A stretch of DNA of 56,652 nucleotides, taken from NCBI RefSeq assembly GCF_000972705.2, contig NZ_LATL02000156.1:1-56652 (forward strand). The letters run 5' to 3'. The translations under genes were made by a program, and so were the position numbers. Below, one piece after another: positions 27,354-36,300 of the stretch. The notes beneath the pieces are model-generated. The model searched no databases and was not told the DNA's origin. It saw nothing but the letters and a program-made list of their open reading frames with translations. Source of the stretch: Limnoraphis robusta CS-951. GTDB taxonomy: Bacteria > Cyanobacteriota > Cyanobacteriia > Cyanobacteriales > Microcoleaceae. Each line of letters begins with the position of its first letter. The first letter of the stretch is position 1.

Positions 27354-28571
27354 ATGAATTTTCTAGAACAGGTTAAAATGGCAACCCAAACTCTACTCGC
27401 TCATAAAATGCGAAGTAGTTTAACAATGTTGGGGATTATTATTGGAAATGCTTCTGTTATTGGGATGATTGGAGTCGGAGAAGGCGCTCAAGAATTTGTC
27501 AGTCAACAGGTCAATTCTTTTGGGCCGAATGTGTTGTTTGTTCTGCCTGGAAGTCCTGAAGCCCAAAGTCGTCCGGTTTATCCGCCTCAAACTTTAGTCT
27601 TAGAAGATGCGGAAGCTATTGCTGAACAGGTTCCTACTGTTAAAGAAGTTGCTCCTTCTATAACGGGAAGTGAACTCATGTCTTATCGTGGAAAAAATTC
27701 TTCTGCTGCTTTAGTTGGGGCGACTCCTGAATATCTAACGGTTCGGGGTTTTGATGTGGCTAGAGGACGATTTATTAGCGATTTAGATTTAAAACGGAAT
27801 GAACAAGTTGTTGCTTTGGGTTCAGAAATTGCTGAACAATTATTTGGCAATGAAGACCCTTTAGGAAAATCGGTGCGACTCAAAAATATTAGTTTACAAG
27901 TCGTTGGGGTCATGCAGGCTAAAGGTTCAACGCTCGGAAATAATCAAGATATGAATGCTTTTATTCCGGTGACAACGATGGCTAATCGAATTGTTGGAAA
28001 AACTTCACCTTATGGTATTCAAGTCACTTTTATTTCGGTTTCTGTAGAAGATCAATCTAAAATGAAAGCGGCTCAATTTCAGATTGAAAATTTATTGAGA
28101 CTGCGACATAAAATTACAAACGAAGATGATTTTACCGTTCAAAGTCAAAAAGAGTTGATGGAAAGACTCAGTAAAATTACCGGGGCGTTGACAATATTAT
28201 TGGCAGCAACAGCAGCTATTTCTCTGTTTGTAGGCGGAATTGGGATTATGAATATTATGCTGGTTTCTGTTACTGAACGAACTCAAGAAATCGGACTGCG
28301 AAAAGCAATTGGTGCTTCTCAACGGGATATTTTGATGCAGTTTATTATTGAAGCTGTAATTTTATCGGCTGTGGGAGGATTAATCGGCACAACAGTTGGA
28401 GTTGGCGGTATATTTATCATCGGAATGTTAACGCCTTTATCGGCTGGAGTTTCACCGATTGCTATTGCCGTTGCGGTGAGTGTTTCTGGGGGAATTGGGT
28501 TGTTTTTTGGGGTATTTCCGGCTAAACAAGCAGCCAAACTTGACCCGATTGTTGCGTTGAGAAGTGCTTAA
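27354..28571 (+). CDS. MacB/DevC-type ABC transporter permease
   Basis: 405 residues. N-terminal helix with LLAHKMRSSLTMLGIIIGNASV, a periplasmic MacB_PCD domain (~50-270), then three C-terminal membrane helices of the FtsX family (ISLFVGGIGIMNIMLVSV; ERTQEIGLRKAIGASQRDIL). These are type VII ABC exporter permeases that act with an ATPase and a membrane fusion protein. The fusion protein is directly upstream. The expected ATPase (DevA/LolD type) is not next to it: the next gene is convergent. The ATPase must be encoded elsewhere or lost. Short direct repeats (ATCCGTTA, ATCCATTA) occupy the gap before this gene. Confidence 0.9.
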   Translation: MNFLEQVKMATQTLLAHKMRSSLTMLGIIIGNASVIGMIGVGEGAQEFVSQQVNSFGPNVLFVLPGSPEAQSRPVYPPQTLVLEDAEAIAEQVPTVKEVAPSITGSELMSYRGKNSSAALVGATPEYLTVRGFDVARGRFISDLDLKRNEQVVALGSEIAEQLFGNEDPLGKSVRLKNISLQVVGVMQAKGSTLGNNQDMNAFIPVTTMANRIVGKTSPYGIQVTFISVSVEDQSKMKAAQFQIENLLRLRHKITNEDDFTVQSQKELMERLSKITGALTILLAATAAISLFVGGIGIMNIMLVSVTERTQEIGLRKAIGASQRDILMQFIIEAVILSAVGGLIGTTVGVGGIFIIGMLTPLSAGVSPIAIAVAVSVSGGIGLFFGVFPAKQAAKLDPIVALRSA

Positions 28572-28591
28572 TTTGTGGAATTAAAAATATT

Positions 28592-28652
28592 GTAGGGGCG
28601 GGTTCCGAACAAATCTATGTCTTCTCCGCAACAATCTACATAAACCCGCCCT
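28592..28652. repeat. Dispersed palindromic element, copy 2
   Basis: Same arms as copy 1 at 1835-1894 (GTAGGGGCGGGTTCCG and TAAACCCGCCCT), with an unrelated core. It lies between convergent genes and can act as a two-way terminator. Just after it, at 28673-28706, is a run of CTTTGTG-type short repeats (CTTTGTGTTCTTTGTG...). Confidence 0.7.
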
Positions 28653-28782
28653 CTTTTCCCTGATTGATATAGCTTCTTTGTGTTCTTTGTGTCTTTGTGG
28701 TTAAATTAGGCTTGCTCTTTGTAAAGATACCAGTGATCACTGCTATATCTAGCATTTTTTTTCAATTTAATATAAGAACAGT

Positions 28783-29562
28783 TTAAGATAACCGAATTAA
28801 CTCTCTTAAAATAGAGTTGATTCTGAGGTTAAGTAACTGGAGTAAAAGCGATTGATGAGAATGCAGAAAGAAATGATCTCCTGGGAGAGTTTTTAAACAA
28901 AAATCAGCCGTTGTTTGCTGTTCCCAAGCTTGCATCTCTGCTTGACTCACTTGTTTATCTTCTAAACCATAGAATGCTGTAATATCAAAGGTTAATGGGG
29001 GTTCTGACTGATAGGTATAGGTTTCTAAAACTGCAAAATCTGCCCGTAAACTGGGTAATAATAAATCCATTAACTCTTGATTTTGTAAAACGGCTTCTGG
29101 GGTACCATTGTAACGCCGTAATTCTTCGATAAACTCAGGATTTGATAACTGATGAATGGGGGGATCGGGATCAGGAATTTGCGGCGCACGACACCCCGAA
29201 ACAAACAAATGTTGGGGACTAAGACCATATTCTCGACGCAGTTGACGCGCTAATTCAAAACAGACTAATCCTCCCATACTGTGACCCAAGAAAACAAAGG
29301 GTTTATCTAAATAAGAATGAATAGCTAAAGTTAACGCTTCTATGAGAGGTTTAAGTTGAGTATAGGGCGGTTCACGCAGACGTTTTCCTCGCCCCGGAAG
29401 TTCAACCGCACAGAGTTCAATATTGGGAGAAAAATAAGCTGACCAGTTGCGAAAAATTAACGCTCCGCCGCCAGCATAATGAAAACAAAATAAGCGTAAT
29501 TTTGCTTTGGGATTAGGTTCAGGACAAGTCAGCCAATGATTAAAGTTTTGTATTGTTGTCAT
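28783..29562 (-). CDS. Type II thioesterase (GrsT-like)
   Basis: 259 residues on the minus strand. Alpha/beta hydrolase with the family opening FCFHYAGGGALIFRNW, the nucleophile elbow GHSMGG, the VSGCRAP block typical of type II thioesterases, and a C-terminal catalytic His in LPGDHFFLH. These enzymes clear stalled or misloaded acyl groups from PCP and ACP domains. Its presence midway between the NRPS block and the PKS block supports one assembly-line system spanning the window. A candidate 43-residue membrane peptide ends 12 bp upstream of its start on the same strand. Confidence 0.92.
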   Translation of the reverse strand: MTTIQNFNHWLTCPEPNPKAKLRLFCFHYAGGGALIFRNWSAYFSPNIELCAVELPGRGKRLREPPYTQLKPLIEALTLAIHSYLDKPFVFLGHSMGGLVCFELARQLRREYGLSPQHLFVSGCRAPQIPDPDPPIHQLSNPEFIEELRRYNGTPEAVLQNQELMDLLLPSLRADFAVLETYTYQSEPPLTFDITAFYGLEDKQVSQAEMQAWEQQTTADFCLKTLPGDHFFLHSHQSLLLQLLNLRINSILRELIRLS

Positions 29563-29574
29563 GTTTGAAAGCCT

Positions 29575-29706
29575 TTACAACAGAGGATGGTCGTAGTCAG
29601 AGGTCAATTGCTGTTTAGTGACACCCACCACAATGGCGGCAACCATGAGGGCTATTACCCCTAATTTGAATGCGCCTAATTTTATGGATGAAAAGCCTTT
29701 CAACAC
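29575..29706 (-). CDS. Candidate 43-residue single-span membrane peptide
   Basis: On the minus strand a GTG at 29706 opens a frame of 43 codons ending in TAA at 29575. The start is preceded by a weak GGAAA site; the next codon, TTG, could also start it. It encodes a basic amphipathic N-terminus, then LGVIALMVAAIVVGV, which is a clear single membrane span, and a polar tail ending in Asp-Tyr-Asp-His-Pro-Leu-Leu. The frame is closed upstream by a stop. Its stop lies 12 bp before the thioesterase start, so it would be the first gene of that operon. It is too short for family recognition, and chance is not excluded. Confidence 0.4.
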   Translation of the reverse strand: MLKGFSSIKLGAFKLGVIALMVAAIVVGVTKQQLTSDYDHPLL

Positions 29707-29842
29707 AAGAAATTTCCAATGCTAGAGTGCTATACAGATTAACTCTCAAAAAAGGTCAAGCAGAAAAATTGAGCGAAATCTGGTTTTTTGACCAATCTCC
29801 CTGTATAATACCATAGCTATATTGAGAATAATTGTAAACAAG

Positions 29843-30601
29843 ATGAACTGGAGTATCTTTTTAGCGGCGGCGGGGAGTGCCAGTGTTGAGTTCTTGGAAA
29901 CGGCAGCGATTGCTTATGCGATCGCCCGTTCCGGCTATGCACGAGAGGCGATCTGGGGAACTGTCGCCGGGTTGACGGTAGTGGCTGTCGTAGCGATCGC
30001 TCTGGGTAGCAGTTTGCAGTTTATCCCCTTATCCTTATTGCAAATAGTTATTGGTAGTCTCCTCATCTGGTTCGGCTGGGGATGGGTGAAAAAGTCCGTT
30101 TTGCGACAAGCCAAAGGAAAACGCGCAGGCTGGATGAGTGATGATCCCCTAGAAGCTGAAGGAATTTCCATCGAAACGGAACCGCAAAGTTTTAGTCCCT
30201 TGAACTTTATGATCATGGCAAAAAGTGCCGCTTTAGAAGGCTTAGAAGTCGCCATTATTGTGACAACATTAGGCTTGGCTTCTGGGGCGTGGAAAGAAGC
30301 AATGAGTGCAACTATTTTAGCCCTAGTTTTCTCCCTGGGTTTAGTTACATTACTCCATCAATATTTACTCAAGCTTCCTGAAGTTTTAATTAAACTTTGT
30401 GCCGGAATTTTACTCACGGCGTTAGGTACATTTTGGCTCGGAGAAGGACTCAGTTTTGAATGGCCTTTTGAAGAATTTGCAATTTTAATGTTAGTCAGTT
30501 TGTATAGTTTAGCTGCAACTGTAGCGATATATATCCTGAAAAAAAATAAACTCAAAAATGCAGAATTTAAGGCGTTCAAAACTTCTGAAGTTCGGGAGTA
30601 A
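29843..30601 (+). CDS. Polytopic inner-membrane protein of unknown function (possible COG4280 / GDT1-like transporter)
   Basis: 252 residues from the ATG at 29843; a TTG 21 bp upstream is less likely. About six or seven hydrophobic helices are visible. Two related motifs in the two halves, SASVEFLETAAIAYAIA and SAALEGLEVAIIVTTLG, each have Glu residues spaced E-x-L-E inside a helix. This is the inverted-repeat pattern of two-fold symmetric cation transporters, although these glutamates are my inference, not a known site. The tail ends in a basic cytoplasmic segment. It is divergent from the thioesterase gene and followed by the sucrase/ferredoxin-like gene after 70 bp. Confidence 0.7.
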   Translation: MNWSIFLAAAGSASVEFLETAAIAYAIARSGYAREAIWGTVAGLTVVAVVAIALGSSLQFIPLSLLQIVIGSLLIWFGWGWVKKSVLRQAKGKRAGWMSDDPLEAEGISIETEPQSFSPLNFMIMAKSAALEGLEVAIIVTTLGLASGAWKEAMSATILALVFSLGLVTLLHQYLLKLPEVLIKLCAGILLTALGTFWLGEGLSFEWPFEEFAILMLVSLYSLAATVAIYILKKNKLKNAEFKAFKTSEVRE

Positions 30602-30671
30602 TGGCTTCAATGTTTTAAAAATAAAAGGTCACGTTCACTAACTCATTTTATAATTCAAAGGATTCAACATT

Positions 30672-31763
30672 ATGATCACATCAGAACTGGTAGAAAATCA
30701 AACCGAATGCACCTATTGTAACGTTTTTTCTAAAGCGAATGGAGCCGATCCGATTGGTACTGCACCCACCGTTGAACAATGGTTAATTGTAGAAGTTCCT
30801 CAGCCTTGGACAAGTAACCCCTGGAAAAATAATTCTAGGCTTCAGCCTATTGTTGAAGTGTTGAAACAGTGGGAACAGCTCAACCCTAAAATTATGCTAA
30901 GACCCCTGTTAGTTGTTCCCGATGAAGACTATTCTAAACCAGGTTATGTTAGGATTTTTCATTACTGTCGTTCAACTGTATTATTTTCTGAGTTTGAAAA
31001 ACAGGAATATCTGTTTCCTGAAGATCAACTTAGTTCAGTGATTCATGCACTGTTAATTCAACCTCAGAAGTTAGAAAAATTTGAACACTATCGCCAAAAT
31101 ACTCAAGATATTCGAGAGATTTTAGTTTGTACTCATACTCAAGTGGATCGGGCTTGTGGTCGGTTTGGTTATCCGCTTTATCAAGAACTCCGTCAAAACT
31201 ATGCTGCTAATTCTCAAAAAAAGCTAAGAATTTGGCAAACAAATCATTTTGGCGGTCATCAATTTGCCCCGACTTTAATTGATTTTCCTTCGGGTCGGTT
31301 TTGGGGTCATTTAGAGTCTGATATCCTCGATTTACTCATTCATCAAGAAGGAAATTTAGTAGATTTAAAACCCTATTATCGGGGATGGTCTGGTTTGGTC
31401 AAATTTGCTCAAATAGCCGAACGAGAAATCTGGGATAAAGAAGGTTGGAATTGGTTAAATTATCATAAATCAGGTCGTGTTATTGCTCAAGATCAAGGTG
31501 GTATTTTCATCTACATTTTGAAACAGATTTTACGATTGATTCCTCTCCCTCAAGCTAAAATTTTACGAAAAAAACTTGAACAAAAAGCGATCTGGGTTGA
31601 TGTTATTATTGAATACAATTCCCCAGAAAATACAGTTCAAGGAGCTTACACAGCGAGAGTTAAATTGAGCGGAAAAGTTCTCAGTTTACTGAGATCCGGT
31701 GAACAGGTTAAACCCAAAGCTGTCGAACAATACCAAGTTAGCCGTTTGCTGAAAGTGAACTAA
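30672..31763 (+). CDS. Sucrase/ferredoxin-like protein (thioredoxin-fold [2Fe-2S] family)
   Basis: 363 residues with no signal peptide. Two Cys features are present: an N-terminal C-T-Y-C, and in the second half CTHTQVDRACGRFGYP, which starts a thioredoxin-like ferredoxin domain. After it come the family blocks TNHFGGHQFAPTLIDFPSGRFWG and YRGWSGLVKFAQIAERE. Despite the name, the family is not a sucrase; these domains are predicted iron-sulfur electron carriers. A start at 30672 is backed by AAAGGATT upstream. The 3' end overlaps the convergent MFS gene by 26 bp. Its partner enzyme is unknown; the hydroxylase and desaturase-like enzymes in the window need electrons, but linkage is speculative. 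Confidence 0.85.
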   Translation: MITSELVENQTECTYCNVFSKANGADPIGTAPTVEQWLIVEVPQPWTSNPWKNNSRLQPIVEVLKQWEQLNPKIMLRPLLVVPDEDYSKPGYVRIFHYCRSTVLFSEFEKQEYLFPEDQLSSVIHALLIQPQKLEKFEHYRQNTQDIREILVCTHTQVDRACGRFGYPLYQELRQNYAANSQKKLRIWQTNHFGGHQFAPTLIDFPSGRFWGHLESDILDLLIHQEGNLVDLKPYYRGWSGLVKFAQIAEREIWDKEGWNWLNYHKSGRVIAQDQGGIFIYILKQILRLIPLPQAKILRKKLEQKAIWVDVIIEYNSPENTVQGAYTARVKLSGKVLSLLRSGEQVKPKAVEQYQVSRLLKVN

Positions 31764-33033
31764 CTTCTTTTTCAACCGTTTTCAACGGTTTTAATTGAAA
31801 TCCCCAAAATCCAAGGAGCAATAATCCCACCGAACTCATAACATATAAAAGGGCGATTCCTGCTCCTTTTTCACTGCCAAATATAGGGCTAAAAAAGGGT
31901 GATAAAACGCCTCCGGGCTGCATTGCGGGTTCAAAGATATAGTCTGCTAAAGGCCCTGCTATTAAATACGCAACAGCAGAAACACTTTGACGCATGAGCG
32001 ATCGCATGGCTAAAATTCGTCCTTGAATATCAGGTGAAACTTGAGTTAACCAAATCGAAGTATCTGAACTTCCCATTAAGGGAAAATTCAACGAAGAACA
32101 AAATTGGGCAGGAATCCAAACAAAAGCGGTTTCACCTAAACCAAATATTGTTTTACTGATTCCTGCTCCCATCATCGCCAATAATACCCCATTAATTCGG
32201 CGTTTTGTTCCTCCCCAAATCGTAACAATAATCGCACCTGTAATTCCTCCTGCACCTGCCGCAGATGCCGCAAATCCTAATATATTGCTATCTCCGCCAC
32301 TACGCGCTAATATCATTGGCTCATAAATTGCAGCGCCAATATCGTGAGCAAATCCAAATAAAGTTGTAACTGTTAATAATGCTAATAAACCTGATTTCTG
32401 CCAAACATAGGAAAATCCAAAGGTGATTTGTTTCCCAATCGTTTGTTCAGATAGATTGTTTGAATTAGAGGGTTGAGGTTGAGGAATAACTGTCAGTAGT
32501 AAAGTGGCGATCGCAATGATAAAAGTAAAAATATCAATGATCAAAACTCCCTCAAATCCAATGACTGGATAAAATATTCCTGCTAAAGCGGGAGCGAGAA
32601 TACTTGAACCATAATTAAGAGCGGCTCCCATACTGGTAGCGCGAGTATAATTTTGGGGAGAAACTAACAGAGAAATTGAGGCTTGATAAGCTAAAATTTG
32701 AATTTGATTAAAGGGAGTATTAATCGCAATCGCAATATAAAGATGCCAAATTTCTAAGCTATTTGTTAAAGCCAAGAATAATAAAACAACTGTTGATAAA
32801 CCTGCAACTAAATCCGAAACTAAAATTAACAGTTTACGGTTTACCCGATCTACAATAATCCCTGAAAACAGCGTTAGAACAAGGCTAGTAGCAATTCCAA
32901 AAAAGCCACCTAGAGATAACGTTGTCGCCGATTCACTCAATGACCACATCCAGATAACACTGGCAAAATAAGTCATTGTGCTACCAATTGCTGAAACTAA
33001 CTGTCCAAACCAAAGAATAGTAAACGTTCTCAT
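31738..33033 (-). CDS. Major facilitator superfamily exporter (EntS-like)
   Basis: 431 residues on the minus strand, starting at the ATG at 33033 (MRTFTILWFGQLVSAIGS). A longer frame to 33228 adds a 65-residue non-MFS tail and is rejected. About twelve hydrophobic helices are evident. The cytoplasmic loop GIIVDRVNRKLLI between helices 2 and 3 is the MFS signature. The opening FGQLVSxxGSxMTxFA resembles the EntS/macrolide-efflux branch often found beside siderophore and NRPS/PKS clusters. An export role for the cluster product is reasonable. The 3' end overlaps the convergent sucrase/ferredoxin-like gene by 26 bp. Confidence 0.88.
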   Translation of the reverse strand: MRTFTILWFGQLVSAIGSTMTYFASVIWMWSLSESATTLSLGGFFGIATSLVLTLFSGIIVDRVNRKLLILVSDLVAGLSTVVLLFLALTNSLEIWHLYIAIAINTPFNQIQILAYQASISLLVSPQNYTRATSMGAALNYGSSILAPALAGIFYPVIGFEGVLIIDIFTFIIAIATLLLTVIPQPQPSNSNNLSEQTIGKQITFGFSYVWQKSGLLALLTVTTLFGFAHDIGAAIYEPMILARSGGDSNILGFAASAAGAGGITGAIIVTIWGGTKRRINGVLLAMMGAGISKTIFGLGETAFVWIPAQFCSSLNFPLMGSSDTSIWLTQVSPDIQGRILAMRSLMRQSVSAVAYLIAGPLADYIFEPAMQPGGVLSPFFSPIFGSEKGAGIALLYVMSSVGLLLLGFWGFQLKPLKTVEKEVSSLSANG

Positions 33034-33326
33034 AAAATTAGTGGCTTTGAAAATTAGTAGTTTTGAAATTATAGAACTGGATTTTCTGTTATAAAAATAT
33101 TTATAAAAGTTTAAGTTCCAGTCAGAAATTGGGTTTCTGAGTAAATTCAGACAGACAAACTCATAGGATACTCGAAATGAGAATTTCAAGTGTCCCGAAA
33201 TTGGAATTTTATCGAGATATCGACTCAATCGTTCTGAATCATGGTATTCTACTGTTGCTACTCATTCTCAGCTAGAGCTAATCTATTCTGACAGGTTTGA
33301 TTCAATAACGCAACGGAATTTGAAAA
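33034..33326. promoter_or_regulatory. Divergent intergenic region between MFS exporter and adhesin
   Basis: 293 bp holding the promoters for two divergent genes. It is AT-rich near the MFS start. A tetrapyrimidine-rich TTGCTACTCATTCTCAGC stretch precedes the adhesin. I could not fix -35/-10 boxes with confidence and see no repeat or small gene here. Confidence 0.4.
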
Positions 33327-36300
33327 ATGGCTATCACAATCGGTATCACGGCTGACCCATCAATTTTAATTGAAGATGAAGGAAGCGCAACCACCATTAC
33401 TTTTAACGTTGAGGGAGAAATTCCCGATGATGGAGTTGTCATCACTCTCGATAACGACACTCCCTTTGCTTTGGGTGACTTTAATATTTTGATACCTCCT
33501 CCCGAAGTTACTGGAGGTCAAATTATTAGAGGAAATGCTGACAATAGCGGATTTGATTTTAGAATTCTTGATAACACCGCCACAATTATCTTACCTATTT
33601 TTGATGACGACGATCTCCCACCTAACGATCCAAATTTTAACCGAAATAATGATATTGGCGTAGAAGAGACGACATTTTTTTTGGTAGAAAACGACGCTTA
33701 TAGTATTGATGCGAATGCGAGTCAAATTACTTTAAATTTAGCCGATACAGCATCTCAACTCAATAGTCCTCCGGTTGCGGACAACGATGATTACACAACT
33801 CCTTTTGAAACTGTTTTAACGGTTAATCTAACGGAGGGAATTATTAGCAATGATATCGATGATGATGGCGATGAACTCACGGCTACTTTAATTACTGAAC
33901 CAAGTAATGGAAGTTTAACCTTCAATCCAGATGGAACATTTAATTATACACCCAATTTAGATTTTACTGGAAGCGATAGTTTCACCTATCAAGTAAACGA
34001 TGGAACCGACAATTCTAATATTGCTACCGTTAATCTAACAGTTGGAGAAGCGCCTAATATTCCTCCAGTTGCGACGGATGATAACTATACCACTCCATTT
34101 GAAACCGTTTTAACAGTTAATCTAACGGAGGGAATTATTAGCAATGATATCGATGATGATGGCGATGAACTCACGGCTACTTTAATTACTGAACCAAGTA
34201 ATGGAAGTTTAACCTTCAATCCAGATGGAACATTTAATTATACACCCAATTTAGATTTTACTGGAAGCGATAGTTTCACCTATCAAGTAAACGATGGAAC
34301 CGACAATTCTAATATTGCTACCGTTAACTTAACAGTTGGAGAACCGCCTAATATTCCTCCGAATATTCCTACTATTAGCTTCACGGCAACTCCTGAAACG
34401 TTAATCGAAACTGAATCTACTGAGTTAACTTTTAACTTTGAACTCAGCGAACCTCCAGCGCAAGAAGGGATTACGGTGATTTTGGAAAGTAATACTCCTC
34501 AAGGGTTTACTCAGTTTTATTTATCCAATGTTAACTCATCAGGAATTGGAAATATTAATGATGTTTCACCCAATGAAGATTTTTTTGCTTTTGCTATTAC
34601 CATTCTTGAACAGAATGCTAGTATTAGTTTACCCATTTTTCAAGATGTTCTTGACGAAGAAGAACAAGTTATTAGTTTTCAATTAGTAGAAAGTGAAAAT
34701 TATAACCTAGCAGAAGATTATACTCCGATTTCAATTACATTTATTGATGAAAATCCTGATGATTCGGGAGAGAATCCTGACGAGGATATTGATGAAAATC
34801 CTGATGATTCGGGAGAGAATCCTGATGAGGATATTGATGAAAATCCTGATGATTCGGGAGAGAATCCTGACGAGGATATTGATGAAAATCCTGATGATTT
34901 GGGAGAGAATCCTGACGAGGATATTGATGAAACTCCTGATGATTCAACCAACCAACCTCCTACTTTAACAACCCCTATCCCTGATCAAGCTGGATTACAA
35001 CAGCTAGGATTTAGTCTCAATCTCAGTCAAAATTTTAGTGATCCTGAGAACGATCTTATAACCTATTCAGTAACAGGTTTACCTGCTAATCTAGAATTTG
35101 ATTCAAACAGTGGATTAATCGTTGGAATTCCCACACAACCCGGACAATTTAATGTTACTGTAACGGCTAGTGACTCGCAAGCAAATCAAATTCAAGATAG
35201 CTTTGAACTCCTGATTTCACCGTTTGTTGTTCCCCAACTTCCTCCTATTCCGGAATCTTTTTCTCCTGAACCTGAACTGGAAGCTGAACCGGAACCCGAA
35301 CCGATTATTCCGATAGAAATTGAATTACCTACTCCCGAACTAAATTCAGAGATTAACTCAGAAATATTCGGAGATTTAGAAGATAATGAACTGATTGGAA
35401 CCGAAGAAAACGACGCGCTTTTTGGAAATCAAGGAAATGATTCTATTTTAGGTTTAGAGAAGGATGATAATCTATTTGGAGGTGAAGATGATGATCGGAT
35501 TATTGGTGGTTTAGGGAATGATGTAATTTTTGGAGAAAAAGGAAATGATTCTCTATTTGGTGATGATCCTTCAAGCGGAAATTCTCAACGTCGAGATTTT
35601 ATCATCGGAGGTGAAGGAGATGATTTAATTTTTGGAAATCAAGATGAAGATACACTAATTGGCGAGGAGGGGAATGATAGCTTTTATGGGGGTAAAGGAG
35701 ATGATTTAATTTTTGGAGGTGAAGGAGATGATTTTCTTTCAGGAGATGCAGGAAATGATACCCTAATTGGCGGGTTAGGACGGGATAAGTTTATGCTTTC
35801 AACAGGTCAAGGAACCGATACCATTGTAGGTTTTGAAGCCGGAACAGATAGCTTTGAACTCGCTGGAGAATTAACCTTTGATCAACTCCGAACCACCCAA
35901 CAAAATGGTCTAACTCAAATTCGCTTGTTGGATACTGATGAAATTTTAGCAGTTCTTGATGTTGAGGCTAATAAACTGGATATTTCTCCTCTAGAAAATG
36001 AAGAAAATCCCAATTCTGAAAATGATAATGATGATCAAGATGAACCGAATGATGATAATAACAATCAACCTCCTGAAAATCCCTCTGATAATGGAAATCA
36101 GCCGGATAATCCTGAACCAGAAGATGAGTTAATTCAAGTGAGTTTTAGCGCGAGTCCAAACACATTGATTGAAACAGAAGGAACTCGGTTAAACTTTGAA
36201 TTTTCACTCAATCAACCGCCTCCAGAAGACGGACTACGAGTCTTTGTAGACAGCGATCTTCCTCGATCTTTGACTCAACTCGATCTCACCGAACTTTCCT

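Noticed and set aside
25662..28571. Type I secretion system for the RTX adhesins
   Set aside because: The permease is of MacB/FtsX type rather than the HlyB type, and no HlyB-like ATPase-permease is present.
33033..33228. N-terminal extension of the MFS protein
   Set aside because: The extra 65 residues do not resemble any MFS start; the ATG at 33033 begins a standard first helix.
34718..34968. Open frames on both strands over the acidic repeat
   Set aside because: They exist only because a 45-bp repeat keeps every frame open; the real frame is the adhesin.
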